Assembly: GCA_022478985.1 (NCBI GenBank)
Contig: JAKSZP010005573.1
Coordinates: forward strand, 1-64,000
Reading direction: 5' to 3'
DNA: 64,000 nucleotides
Source: Massospora cicadina
Taxonomy: Eukaryota > Entomophthoromycota > Entomophthoromycetes > Entomophthorales > Entomophthoraceae
Of the stretch, positions 43,300 through 55,838 are shown one piece after another. Position 1 is the first letter of the stretch. Every line of letters starts with the position of its first letter. The notes below the pieces were generated by a model. The model was not told where the DNA came from. It did not search any database and saw only the letters and a list, made by a program, of their open reading frames with translations. A program made the position numbers and the translations under genes.

Positions 43300-44840
43300 A
43301 GACCCCACATTGGTGCAAAATCCGCCCCCCCGAGCTCGCGTCATCAGGATTTTCCATGTGGGTGGAAGAGGCAACTTTGGTAAACTTGTTTGTTGCACCG
43401 TTTTGCGCGGACCCCATTTCCACATGGGCAACTTTCAAAGAGGACACCATCCGCCACTATCGCCATCTCTCCTCCAGATGCTCACGAGCCACATCAGCGG
43501 TTATCTCGTGCACTCTGGTGGAATTGGGCCACTTTGAGTCCTATATTCCAGCCACAGGATACAGCCCTGCATGGGGCTGGAAGTGGGCGGAGGCAGCCGC
43601 CCACCTCAATGCACTTGAAAGGCAACACAAACATTGGGTTTGTGTCCAATACAGGGCCACACGCATCACTAAAGGCGACAAGTGCACCGCATACTACTTT
43701 AAAAAAATTTTGCACCATGCCAGAGCGTGGCCTGCACACAGATGCGAAGATTGGATAATTCTATTGTGGACACACCAGCCAAAGTGGCAATCGAAATGCA
43801 AAAATACTACTCCAAGTTATACTGAGCTGAACCAATTCAGCTGGCCAAAATGGCAGAATTTCTCGACCAAGCTCATATCTGCACCATTTTCTGATACCCG
43901 GAAATAATGAATTTAATTACTCCAAATAAATTATGGACAGCCATTCGCGGTGCGCCAAACCAAAAATGCCCAGGCCCAGATGGCATTCCATATGAGTTCT
44001 ACAAAAAATATTTCATATATATCCCCATTGCTGCTAGCCTCACTTAACCAAAGCCTGTTGGAAATGCGCCTCCTACCAGGAGGACATGAGGCCTTTACTG
44101 TCACACTCTTTAAGAAAGGGGATAAGCTTGACTTAGCCAACTGGCGCCCCATTTCCCTAACAAACACAGACACCAAAATTTTAACAAAAATCATGGCTAA
44201 CCGTTTAGGGACTGTAGCATCTGCCACCATCTCCCCAGAACAATTTGTTTTTATCCCCAGAAGGTCGATTTGGGACAACGTGCACTCTGTGGCTAATGCA
44301 TGTCAGTCCACAGCCTCTGGGGCACTGGTATTCTTGGACCAACAAAAGGCCTACAATAGAGTAAACTGGGAATACCTAAGGGCCTGCCTCCATCAATTCC
44401 GCCTACCCCCCCGCTTCATAGACTGGGTATTGCTGCTCATGGAATCTGCGACAATGGCAGTGCGTGGCCCTGGCTTCCTAACGGAAAAAGTCCGCCCTCA
44501 AAGGCGCTTGTGACAAGGGGACCCCCTCAGCCCACTCTTATACAACTTCAGCCTTGACCCACTGCTGCAAAATGTGAATGCCCAACTCACTGGGGTCCAT
44601 GTGCCAGGCCAAACCCCAGTCAAGATGATGGCATTTGCAGATGATTGCGTGGTGGGGGTGTCTAATAACAAAGATGCATGCGCGCTTGAAGCCCTCATCT
44701 AGGAATATTCCCGGGTAAGCAACGCAGCACTGAACGCCTCCAAAACCGAAATCATCCTCCTTGGTCAGTTTCAGAAAGCTGGGCCCCAGCAATTAGTTCC
44801 TAACCTGGCCCATCTGCTCGCCCACGTCCACACCTTACTA
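43300..44840 (+). pseudogene. LINE ORF2, reverse transcriptase domain
   Basis: 'LFKKGDKLDLANWRPISLTN' (44109-44168), 'TKILTKIMANRL', 'PEQFVFIPRRSIWDN', 'LVFLDQQKAYNRVNWEYL' (first catalytic Asp), then a TGA (CGA to TGA) before 'QGDPLSPLLYNFSLDPLL', and 'MMAFADDCVVGVS' with F-A-D-D at 44634-44645. After that 'SNAALNASKTEIILLG'. The frame 43950-44513 holds the first half. It copies the RNA at the nicked target. Confidence 0.88.
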
Positions 44841-46105
44841 ACTCAACACACACCGCTCCACTGGTGCTCCCCTTCGTGCCACGTCCTACCATAGGACTGG
44901 TGCGCCATCTGGGCGTGTGGATGGAGGTAGGCGGATATGCGTGCGTCAGCAGTAATGGAGTGCCATATACTGGACAACGTGACGAAGTGAATCGCCTCTC
45001 TCAGAGCCCACCCTACTACCCTCACTGGTAGGGTTGTTCTTGCCAGCTCTATGCTCCTATCCAAAGTCTGGTTTGGAGCCCACGCCATCCCCTTCTCCCA
45101 AATCTTCTTCAAATCCCTGTATGCTTTGCTGCAAGGATGGCTTTGGTCAGGCCGCCCTCCACCAGTACAGCTAGAGGTCATGTTTGGCCCTCATCATCAA
45201 GGTGGCATGGGCCTGCTTGACTTCAAAGCCCATGCTGCCAAGATCCTGGGCACCTGGATCGCGGCCGCCACCGCTCCTACACTCCAATCCCAACACTGGT
45301 CCCGCGTGGCCCGCTCCAACTTCTCCTGAGCCTTGGGCCTCAACAATCCATCAAACCCCCACTCCCTGATGAAATACCTCGCATCACACACATCGGCCAC
45401 AGGTCCTCACGGGACTAAAACCCACTACAAACGAATCCTACTCTCCATGAAAAACGCAGAGTGGAGAATTCGTATTAGCGGACATACAACCTGAAGAGGC
45501 CGCCCCTCTCCTCAGTTCACACAAGAGGTACAGGGGCTACCCATCCAAGAGGGCGTGATCCCCATTCGACCCCATGTCCTATCCAGGGTGGACTACCTGG
45601 ACATGATGGACATCCCTTATTCCACTGAGACCCAAAAGACTATCTGGAAATATGCACACCATCCCCTGTTGCAGCCTCAAGTCCGCTCCCATGTGTGGCG
45701 CTGCCTGAGGCGGGTGTATTGTACAGCTGAGAACTCTAACGCTTTACACTCATCCTGTATCGTGTGTGGCCAGTATGGAACGCTGTTCCACCGCCTGGAG
45801 AAGTGCCCCACCTCTAAAGTGATATGGCGCGAAGTTCAACGTCTGCTGGGCCAGGATCAAACGCATCCCTTCAGTCTGTCAAGAGATATGTTTGCTTTAT
45901 CAATGGCCTCCCCCCTTCCACCCTCCATCTGTGCTCTGGTGGTTGCAATCGCCATGTGGACTATCCACCCGATTGTCTTGGATGCCATCGCTGGCTCCAT
46001 CCCCACCCTCCCAGAAGCTGTCCACAGATTCTGGTCTCATTTGGTGGACCACTTACAAGCGTGGATGTTTGGATGCCTCCCACCGCGTTGCTGACAGCTG
46101 GTCTC
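44841..46105 (+). pseudogene. LINE ORF2, C-terminal part with CCHC motif
   Basis: 45051-45329 is open ('MLLSKVWFGAHAIPFSQIF', 'MFGPHHQGGMGLLDFKAHA'), the usual region after RT. 45555-46094 is open for 179 codons and holds C-I-V-C-G-Q-Y-G-T-L-F-H-R-L-E-K-C (45756-45806), a C-x2-C-x7-H-x4-C motif typical of the end of LINE ORF2, and ends 'LQAWMFGCLPPRC'. About 230 bp of 3' UTR follow. Confidence 0.85.
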
Positions 46106-46349
46106 CTCCTGGTTCCCAGTCTGGTTCATCAAATCAGACCCCTTCCTCCACACATGCTCAATAGTGGCTACGGCCCCTTCACACGTTCCCTCCCCCTCCC
46201 CATAAGTGGCGTTCCCGCTGGCAACAAGAGATAGCATCGCTTCTCTGGGGTGCCTCCCCTGGTACTAAGTTTGTCTTTCCTGAGTCATATTCAGAAGTGT
46301 CCGTCCCATGGTCGGCCTTCCCCACAATAAATTTAAATTTAAATTTAAA

Positions 46350-47970
46350 AGTACTCCATGGTAATTAATGCAGCACTCAACGCAAACAAGACAGAGATCA
46401 TCACGCTTGTTAAATATAAACTTTCTATGCACCTTCTACTTTTACCAGAGGAATACACCAGTTAACAAGTCCTTGTTTCTTTACTAGGTGATCTTCCAGC
46501 ATCACCCCTCTTAAACTTCCATTTGCTTCCATGCCTACCATGGGACCTGTACGCCACCTGAGATTGTGGTTTGAGTATGGAGGTTACACCAACACCATGA
46601 TAGAAAATCACCTCTTGGACAAAGTGACTAAGTGAATCAGATCCTTCAGAGGCCAGAATACAATCCTGAAAGGCCAGGTAAGATTGACAATTAAGCGCTT
46701 CTTCCATCATTTGGTTCTATGCGTATGCTGCAGCTTTTTTACCATCCTTTTAGCCATGATGTATTCTCTACTGCAGGTATGGTTTTGGTCAAGACGGAAA
46801 GACCCTGTGAGACACGTGCTCTGTTTGGCCCAAGGCATAGTGGCGGTATGGGGCTCACTAACTATGTTGAACAAGCTTCCCATATACTAGGCTCTTGGAT
46901 TACCCAGGTAACTAATCCAGTATCTCCAACCCAGCACTGAGCCCGCGCTTCAAGGCCCAATTTTGCACGTGCATTTCACTTTAGTGACCCCAATCACCCA
47001 CATTTTCTAATCAACTAATGTGGCATCCCACCCCTATGATGAAGTTCCATATAATGCCCCTGAACACTTCCACTGGATACTCCTAGCCATGAGGAGAGCA
47101 TAGTGGAGGATCCACATATGGGTCAAGCCACCCAGAGAGAGGTCACCCAACTATGTTTTTCAGCAAGAAGTTAATGGACAAGTTGTCCTAAACAACACGG
47201 TGCCTCCTATCCAAGTACCAATGTCCATGTAGACTATCTTGATATGCTGGACATTCCACCACTTTGTACACCCAGAAAAGTATTTGTAGGTACTCGCATC
47301 ATCCTTTATTGCAATCCAGGGTTCACACTCATAAGTGGCGATGTTTGAAAAGATTATACTGCATTTCTGAGAATTCCAACGACTCTCAATCTTCATGCGC
47401 AGTACTGTCCAATGTGGGACTTTAATACACCAGCTTGAAGAATGTCCGCCTTCTAAGGCTATCTGGTGTGAAGATATGCATCTCTTCAATCAGTAATACA
47501 TGCAGGAGTTCAAATTGTTTAGGAACATCTTTTCAATCAGCATTAACCATCCATTTTTCCCTACCCCATGCACTAATTGTGAAATTAGCGTATAGACTAA
47601 TTACATAATTGTTCTGGATTCCTTCACTGGCATAGATCCTACCCTTTATGAAGCAGTAAATTGCTTCCACTCAAACCTATTGCAGCACTTTTAATCCTAG
47701 TTGTTTGGCCACATGAACTACACCACCAAAGGTTGATTTAATCCTTATTCTCCATTGGTTCCTAGTCATGGACCCTTTTCTCCATTAGTATCCTATCTTG
47801 CATAATGCCTACCTTGAGCACTCCAAACCTCTTCTAAAAGTCCTGTAAGTACCAACTGGCAAAATGAGGTGGCTCTTTCTCCTCTGAAGTGCCCTTTCTT
47901 TTGTCTTGTTTTTTCTCACATTTCTTTTACTGAAGTGTACGTAACCTGTTCAACCTATTATGAATAATAT
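46350..47970 (+). pseudogene. LINE ORF2 3' part, older copy
   Basis: Colinear with 44706-46330 of the younger LINE. It starts 'YSMVINAALNANKTEI' against 'YSRVSNAALNASKTEI', contains 'FGPRHSGGMGLTNYVEQAS' against 'FGPHHQGGMGLLDFKAHAA', and ends with the same 3' UTR ('gaagtgtacgt' against 'gaagtgtccgt') and an AT tail near 47965. The beginning coincides exactly with the end of the younger LINE tail. Strongly mutated. Confidence 0.8.
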
Positions 47971-50050
47971 AATATAAAATTTCTAGATATAATGTTTTAT
48001 AAAGATAGTTATTCACAAAAAATATAAACCACAATCCATAATACTATAATAGTTAACTTTAAAAACAGAATTTATAAATTCAATATGTTTTTTTAAATAG
48101 AAGAATTATACAACTACTATAATGACATAGTAACGGGTAAGTTTAACAAAAAATGACAAGTTATTTAATTCACATTTAAGTTTGTAAGCATATATAATAA
48201 AGCTGATGTCATAACTTCATAATTTAGATTAAGACTTAAAAGTAAGAGATGCAGATTTGAAACATTAAATAACCTATAAAATAATTAATTAGTAAAGAAT
48301 ACTCATTAATGCTATAGAGGACTACAAGATTATGTAAATGTTTAAATTTATAACACCTAAAAAGAGATCATGAAATTAACCCCAATTTATAAGTCTTTTA
48401 TGTCTGGGTATAGGTAACATATTATAATACATATAATTAGAAGTATATCATAAGTTTAAAGGTACTAAACTACCTTTAACAAAATTATAGTGTGCTCATA
48501 GTTATAGACCTTCATAATTTATTATTAAATGTTCAGTAGATATCTCTGCTAAACTTTTTTCCAAGCGTTAAAATTTTTGATAGTTTTAAATAGATATATC
48601 ACATATTATAAGTAAAGCTTTAATTCAGGTTATAAAGTTAATTACTTTTCTGCAACTATCCTGCTATGTTTTAGTAAAATTTAAGCTTATTTAGGATTCT
48701 TAAATATAGTAGCATCAAAAGTTAAAATTCATCTTTGCAATGCAAAATAGGGTAGATAAATGATTTGAATACTCAATTTAACATCAATATATTGCTATAC
48801 TAATTTCTTTATAATTATTCATCTATTACATGATTAGTTAAATATACATCATCTACTTTGCCAAATCCTATAATTGTAGAATTAAGTCTTAGTTTGAATT
48901 CAAGTACTGACTATTATAACAAGCTATCATAAATATTAACAAAAGCACTGAAGGGAATAGATATAATTATATAGATAATAGTCCCATATACTTAAATAAA
49001 GTTTGCTCTAAATTTTGAAATCATCTGCAGTAATAAACAAAGCCTACTAAAAGATAACTAGCTTATTATAATATATCTATATGTAAGGCTACTAGTATAG
49101 AACTAAAATTATTTATCTTGTGTTGAATATCTTTCCTCTAAGAATCCAAAGGACTTTGGTCGTCTTACCTACTGTAAGAAAACATAAGATTCAGATATAT
49201 ATGTCTTAGAAGTATGTGTAGAACCTTGCGGTTCTACAAGTGCACAAGTTTAATCAAATGGTTAACTTTTTTAGTAAATGCTAATGTATTAAGACAACTA
49301 GCTCATTCAAGTTTCTATAAGTAAATTTATTATCATCCAATGTAATTTCTTATGGACAAGTGATTTTGATCTCTCTTAGGATAGTTGAGAGATAGATAGG
49401 TGAACTAAACCTAAAACTCTTACAATAGAAGCAACAAAAATAAAACAGTTAATGATATTCTACTTTTTATTTTTAGAATTAGGGTTATTATAGGGAGAGA
49501 TTATTTGAAGAACTTTGTAAATTTTGAATTATGATAATATGATTATCTTGGCACAGTTTGCTGACAGTAATTAGTATTAGCTCATAAATCAACCAAATAT
49601 CCTAGAAAAGCATTTCTCCTCACTTAGCTAGCCCCAACTAATCATCCATAGACTTAGCACACTAAAATGACACAATAATCAACTATCAAATTGGCATTTA
49701 CAACTGATCAATTTAAAATTAAGTAAATGCTTATATACAGGCCATTAATAAAAAATAACATCCTTACCAACAACCCTCAATTAATCAAACCATAAATAAC
49801 ATCTGTTTTATTCCTATTTTAATTACAATTAATCATTTAATTGGTGACTATCACTGTTTAGCAAAAAATGTATATACCAATCTTCATAGAGCTTAAATTT
49901 ATAAGCTTACTTATAATAGAACCAACTATAAAAAAAGCTTAATATAGGCTAAGCTGGATATTTTGTGAATATAAATGTTTTAACATATATTCTGGTTTGA
50001 CAAAATTTTACAACAAAGATTTCCCAGTTTTAAAATAGCACTTGGTACCA
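47950..50050. other. AT-rich tract 2, about 2.1 kb
   Basis: By eye about four fifths A+T, no open frames and no obvious periodicity. It begins right at the tail of the old LINE. Compare 35110-37125. Confidence 0.6.
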
Positions 50051-51880
50051 GCACTATGTGGTCAGTCTTACTGAAACAGACGCCCCTCATCCTAAAGTGG
50101 CAAGGTGTACCATCTGGATATATATGTTTATGGCCTGTCAGATCTCATGCCACAAGTCAAGTGAATATATATAGTAGTTCAAATAATTTACCAATAATGG
50201 CTTTCATTCTTTTAATAGAAACAGAGTTGGGTACTATCTTCATCAAGTTTTAGCCAAATAACCATCATTTGTTAACAATGAATGGGACTTCAATTCTTTA
50301 CTTAGTTCATCTCCATTCTCATTTAACTCAACTGATACAATCAAGCCTACTCAATCTGTATCTTCCAAATTTTAGCATTCTTTCCATATTTTCTCTTTCT
50401 CAATGTTTGAATTGTTCTAGAGATCTTAGTTCCATCTTGGGTTGGCCCTTGCAAATATTTGATCTCATATCATTTGATGACATATTCAATCTATTTTTCT
50501 CAACTTCTTTTTAGAAAGCTTCAAAGGTGGGCTTGTATCTAGTGAGATGAGGTTCCTGAAAAAAAATTAAAAAATAGATAGAAGAATATTTAAGTTGGCT
50601 TAATATTATCTTTTTCTTCTTTTAAAAATATATATTGAGATATATTCCTTCTTCTTTTTTTTCTTATATATTTCTTTAAATCCAATAAGAAATTTACTAT
50701 GCATTCTACTATTAATATGACCATTAAAATTATAATTCTATAGTCATCTGTTTCCAACTTCATAGTAACTATAAAATGACTCAGGCTATAATGAATCCAA
50801 TTTGTTTTAGTGATCAAAGCCGTAAATATTACAATAAGAAGCTCATTCTCCAACAGTAATTTCCTGAAAAGTGATCAATTTTGGTTGTCAGACTTCTTTG
50901 CCTGAATTTTCCGTTGTAGCTTGTTTTATAAGCATTCAATTGCAGGTCACTTATTAGATAGACAATTTATATAAGTACATCATGGACTCATTCCCACTGT
51001 TGGATTCACAGTAATATAAAATTGGTAGTAAAGATTCTTGTCTTTCATACAAAGAAAGGCTTTTTTTCCAGTGGCAGAGTGGAAGCTGATTTTGTGCGCA
51101 AAGGTTACTGAGCTTAGTAAGACGCCCAAGAAGACGTTTTACCTAAGACCAGCTTTCTAAGTGTAGCAGTCATTATGCTATATACCTGCTCTACTACGTC
51201 ATTTGTTTCTTAATGCTAAGGGGTGGAAACTACGACTCTATTGACCATTACTCATTCAACTGGAGAATATTAAAAGATGTTAATATGTTCCATTATTGCT
51301 CAGGATCACCTAAGGGCAGTCATGCTTGCATACTACTTGGTCAGAGTTAGCTTTTCAATACACAGGGCATTGAATCAACTCAAAATATTGTTTTGATTCA
51401 CTTTATAATAATATTGATCATAACTTTGATGTATCACTCTTTTAAGCTACTTCTGCAGAGGTCATATATTATCCATGAATACTTTATGCCATTAAAACCC
51501 TGTTGCGCTAGTTGTTATTCCATCACATTTTTGTTTGGCTTATGGATTTGGCACTCCAGACGTTTAAAAGGAAATCTGTTGCATCATAGTTCACCAATTC
51601 CAAGCAGTAAAGATGACTGTTCTCTAAGGGTATTAAGGCCCCTTGCCCAACAACCTAATGAGCTGCACAAATATTTTCTATCTTCTTTAAGGGTTCTGGA
51701 AACTGTAGTTTCTTAATGTCTACTAGTTTGAATAGTTAATCAACCTTCTTTTCAACTCATTCCATTTCTTTCTGTAACGTGCCTTAGCTTCTGATGGCTA
51801 TCTCTCAAATCATTTTTTCAAATAACTCATTGGCACAATCTTAGAAATTCAAGCACCACCGTTAAACTAGATAAACTGCT
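50050..51880. other. No recognisable gene
   Basis: Moderately AT-rich. By position the minus strand of 51100-51880 should hold the integrase start of the gypsy fragment whose RNase H is at 51890-52340, but I could not identify motifs with confidence. Confidence 0.25.
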
Positions 51881-51889
51881 GTAATTCTG

Positions 51890-52340
51890 ATATTTGCCCC
51901 CGTCATGGCGCTGTATTTTAATGTAGTAACCCTGAAGTTTTAAAGCCCACACTGCTAATGTCCCTTCTGGTTTTTAACATAAACATCAGAGGAAAGCAAG
52001 ATAATTACGACTTTAAAAAATGTATATCTGGATGTACACATGGAATTGTTTACAAGCATATAGCACTTCAAGGCACTTGCGCTTGGTTTACATATAGTTT
52101 CTTACAGCCTTTGTCAATGTGCGGCTAGCATAAACCACTGGATGTCATTCACCCTCATCATTGACTTGGCTAAGTACGCCACCTTTTGCTGTCAGTGACT
52201 CATCTGACTGTATGATGATAGTTGGTCAGAATTTGGGCACTTAATTATTGAGCTTGCCATCAAACATCCTTGTAATTCGCTGATTGAGTTTTTCACCACC
52301 TCATTTAAATCAAACCTTCTCAGGTCTTTTATTATATGTA
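51890..52340 (-). pseudogene. Gypsy RNase H fragment
   Basis: On the minus strand: 'SDESLTAKGGVLSQVNDEGE', 'HPVVYASRTLTKAVRNYM', 'KRKCLEVLYACKQFHVYI', then after a gap 'WALKLQGYYIKIQRHDGGKY'. These are the D-A-S, V-x-Y-x-S-R-x-L, E/K-x-E-C-L-x-V and R-W-x-L-x-L-x-x-Y motifs of gypsy RNase H. The first Asp is kept but its neighbour is changed. It resembles element 3 RNase H. Confidence 0.7.
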
Positions 52341-52417
52341 ATAAATGATAAGGTATTTATTCAAAGTCCTAGTGAATCTAAAATGATATGCTGACCATTA
52401 CTTATGCTGCTGTGTGC

Positions 52418-53335
52418 CCTGGTCCTACTTCAGTCACTAGCGGCCTCCCTAGGGCTCCCTCAAGCCTTGCCAATGGATGTCAAATATGACTGATGAACCA
52501 CCTGGGCCACCGCCTCAAACCATCCCTAAACATATTCTGGAACCAGGCACTCCTGGCCCTCAAGCAGGTGGGGGCGCAAGCTTATCACGCTAACTGTACA
52601 AAAGGAGTGGCCCTGGCCTCAGCCCCCACTGCCACACCTTGGTCCACTATGGAAGGATTATCACCATTCATCTCAACCCTTTGGACTAACCCCAATCTGT
52701 CCGCGCCTCCTCAAACTCCTGCCTCCCGCCGTCATATTCAAACTCAGGCACTCTGGTGGAACTTCAACCATCTGCTTCTAATAAAAATGAAAAACACTTT
52801 GTTGTGAGTGGTCCACTGCTCATTTAGAACAGGTGATCAAACTGGCCCAACCTTCCCGCACAAGTCTTTCCACAGTGCACCTACCTTATCAACACTCACT
52901 TTCACTGATTTTTCTTTTTCCCCTGAGTTGCCCCTTTGGGAAAAAAAAATCTACAAACTCCTCCAAGTGGAACCCAGCTTGGGCACCCAGTTTAAGTTTT
53001 TTGACCAACTACTCCCTGACTGCCTCAGATCCCTTAAAATATTAGCTTTTTGGCACCATGATATGTATGATTTATAACTTGTACCTCTGAGCCACTTTTG
53101 TCTCTCTCATGTGGAACTTGTCCCACGTGTCTACCTATTTTCAGGTGCACTTTGAGATGGCCTTGAAAATTTCTGCCACCTTGCAAACTGCTAACAGATT
53201 TATCCAAACTGAGGCGCAACTCTGATGATTTTTCCTTCATTTCTCAATCTCTCCACCCATTTCTTTCCCTACCTCAAGCTCTTAGGAGCCCAGAAGTAAC
53301 TTTAATAAATTTTTTTGAATCCCCCTTGGGTTAGG
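52418..53335 (+). other. GC-richer insertion of unknown kind
   Basis: Composition changes abruptly at about 52418 within the gypsy fragment and again near 53330. Two open frames (52493-52807, 52808-53077) read 'PELPLWEKKIYKLLQ' and 'LPDCLRSLKILAFWHHDMY', which look like real protein and could be a LINE ORF2 end, but no firm motif is present. It may also be an LTR. Confidence 0.35.
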
Positions 53336-54585
53336 TTCACATAGTTATAAAAAAATATAAGCTGACCATTCCCAGTATAACTTGGACATCGCATTGCTTT
53401 TCAGAGATGACATCCATTTTGTAAGTATGACTTTCTTCTTTCAGGCTTCAGTCCCTCCCTGATTATATTAAAACAAAATGTTGTTTATTTAATAAACGCA
53501 ATTCTGAGGCTTGTTTTTTTAATCTGAAGATACCATCCTACTAACCATTTCCTCTAGGTGTTGTAAATAATCCATGAAAGTCTGACTAAAGATTGATGTT
53601 ATTTAAATAGACTAGACAAATGATAATTTAAGAGTGAACAAGATCATGTCCATCACAATTGAAAAGTTGTGGGTACAATACATAGTCCTTGAGGCATCCT
53701 TATAGGATGTGTTGGGCTTTACATTTTTTAGCTCAATAGTGTTATGCCCAAGAAGCCTGACAGTCAATACTTGAGGCTGACTAAGTCAGGTGAAAAGTAT
53801 ATACATTTATCTAAAAGGGTGCCAAGTCACCGCTTGTGTCCCATCAGCTGGAATATTTGATTCCATGGTCAGTATGTCATAATGGACTTATTAAAGTCAA
53901 GTAATAAAAAGAGATATAGATATTCTAATGTAACTTTAATAGTATGGAATAGGGTTTTTTATATGTTGCATTTAACAATAAAAACCCCAAAAATAAAAAT
54001 AAAAGTAATGAAGGGTAAATCTGGAAAGGAAGTTCTTGGTCAGAAAATACATTTCAGAAGGTGTATTGCTTTTGTATCATATCTTTATAGGGAAAGAGTA
54101 TGAGTTAGATTCTCATGTTGGATAAAAATGAGCGAATACTTTGGTTGATCATTTGGCGGCTTCTTGATTAATTTACATTTTTCAGGTTCATCTTAATTTT
54201 AATGCCTCAAGCGTCACATTGAGTAATTGTCACCTAACCTTCAGTAAAGCATTTATTTTAGTTAAGCAGGACTTCATCTTGTGGTACTTTAGCTTGAATT
54301 GATATGATGTAAATTTCTTGGTTATAGATTAGAATTATACCAACTAGCAATTTCTCTAGGTTATTTATTAAGGTAACTCTTAAACCCCTTCTTAGGTCTA
54401 AGAATCAATTTGGTTGTGGGAGTCAAGTGGTCAATATTCTTCTCATTATTTCTGATATCAGGATATCTTACATCACCCTTTAAGTATATTGGCATGTGAG
54501 TAATGATAAAATAATCAGCTTATGTATGAAGCTGATAGTTAATTCAGTCTCTAACAACATAATTATTACTTATATCCACATTTGT
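53336..54585. other. No recognisable gene; possible 3' LTR of element 4
   Basis: AT-rich. It lies where the 3' LTR of the minus-strand element 4 should be, but no partner LTR is in the window to confirm it. Confidence 0.25.
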
Positions 54586-54589
54586 AAGT

Positions 54590-55330
54590 GAAAGCATATG
54601 GCCCATCCCAGATAAAATTTATTTTTCCTCCTTGAGGCGCTATTTTGTTGTGATAATATAAAACTAGATCTTATTATTAGTGGGTAAAGGTTGGTGAGTT
54701 GCGTTTTCTGATTGACCTTCACTTGTGACCATCTTTGCAAGCTTTGTCATTGCCTTTGACTTAGGTTTTATAATCTCTTTGGGATAATCTCTTTAGTACT
54801 TTCTCAGGCTCTTTGGTATTACTGCTGGTAAATTCTCTCGCTAATAAAACTGGGAAGTCATTTTCACTTCCATATAGGGCCTTGAAAGGAAACTTTTTTA
54901 ATAATTTAATAGAAATTTATCCATTAAGTAATCAGCACACTTAGTAGGTATTGGTCCCAGTGTAATGGATTGGAAGGCCATCTTGCATAATATTAAACCA
55001 GCATTTTATTTGATCTTTCTACATTACCATTATTTAAAGTGTTTTAGGCCTGAGAATAGTTGTTTGGTTCCCACGCTCATGGCTAAGATTCTCTCAGATC
55101 TTGACATAAGGTTTTACTATTATCACATAGCAGTACCTGTGGACAGCTGTGCCTAGTAAATATGCTTTTATTAAAAAAGTTATCATTAGCTTTACAATCT
55201 GTGTGAGAAGGGCAATTGCTTTAACCCAATTCATGATATGATTAATCCCTAAAAGGATGTATTAATTCCCTCTTGTAAATTCAGGCAATGGATATACAAA
55301 GTCTAAACTGTTGGTATAAAAATGGCTGCT
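54590..55330 (-). pseudogene. Element 4 integrase core remnant and C-terminus
   Basis: Minus strand 'DLVLYYHNKIAPQGGKINFI' then W-D-G-P-Y-A-F-T-Y-K is the D-L-V-L ... W-x-G-P-Y motif of the integrase C-terminal module. The catalytic core before it (54880-55330) is hard to read. Confidence 0.65.
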
Positions 55331-55335
55331 GAGAT

Positions 55336-55536
55336 TTATAAGCTGATATTTATAAAGGCCTTAAGCAGCGTCTGCTTTTTACAAGTGATGAAAGCATCTA
55401 AGACTTCCACTGCAGAGTCCAGTATTCCTTTCCAATAGTAGCAATATTTGATCCATTTGTAGGTTTTATTGGCTCCTCCATGTAATAGGGTATTGTGGGC
55501 TTCCATTATAACTGGTATCCATCTCAAAGGTAGCAA
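55336..55536 (-). pseudogene. Element 4 integrase zinc-binding module
   Basis: 'EAHNTLLHGGANKTYKWIKY' then 'YYWKGI' and 'AFITCKKQ': an H-x-x-x-x-H-x29-C type module with the second Cys changed. Open for 66 codons. Confidence 0.7.
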
Positions 55537-55838
55537 GTAAGGTAGCCAATCAATTATGACTTTCTTTTAAAGTAATAAAGTCAAGAACATTTTGTATTTT
55601 GAAAGTGTCATATGAGCATTTTCTTAACTGGGTCATCTTTATCTCCCCAAGGATTAGGCTTCATGAGTAGGGTGTGTAGACGTTCAGCTTAGCTGTTGTC
55701 AAGATATAGTAGGGGCAATCTGGTCAGTCCATCTACGTTCATTGCTTCATTCCAGCTCTATGGATGACAATCATGTTGTACTGCTGAAGCTTGATAACCA
55801 GCGGGCTAGTCTTTTGGGCAGATCTTCATGTTTTGTAG

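Larger units (their letters stand above)
41060..46349 (+). mobile_element. LINE, nearly full length (younger copy)
   Basis: Non-LTR retrotransposon with a 5' region, ORF1 with a zinc knuckle, ORF2 with APE-type endonuclease, RT and a C-terminal CCHC motif, and a 3' tail of AT repeats (aataaatttaaatttaaattt, 46325-46349). The 5' end is not exactly defined and no target duplication was found. It is relatively GC-rich and has long open stretches, so it is younger than its surroundings, but ORF2 carries several stops and shifts. Related LINEs with ORF1 knuckle, APE endonuclease and CCHC end are known in fungi (Tad/L1-like) and animals. Confidence 0.9.

Noticed and set aside
45824..46234. 136-codon open frame on the plus strand overlapping the LINE ORF2 end
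   Set aside because: The overlapping frame 45555-46094 carries the CCHC motif and is conserved with the older LINE copy; this one is a shadow in GC-rich sequence.
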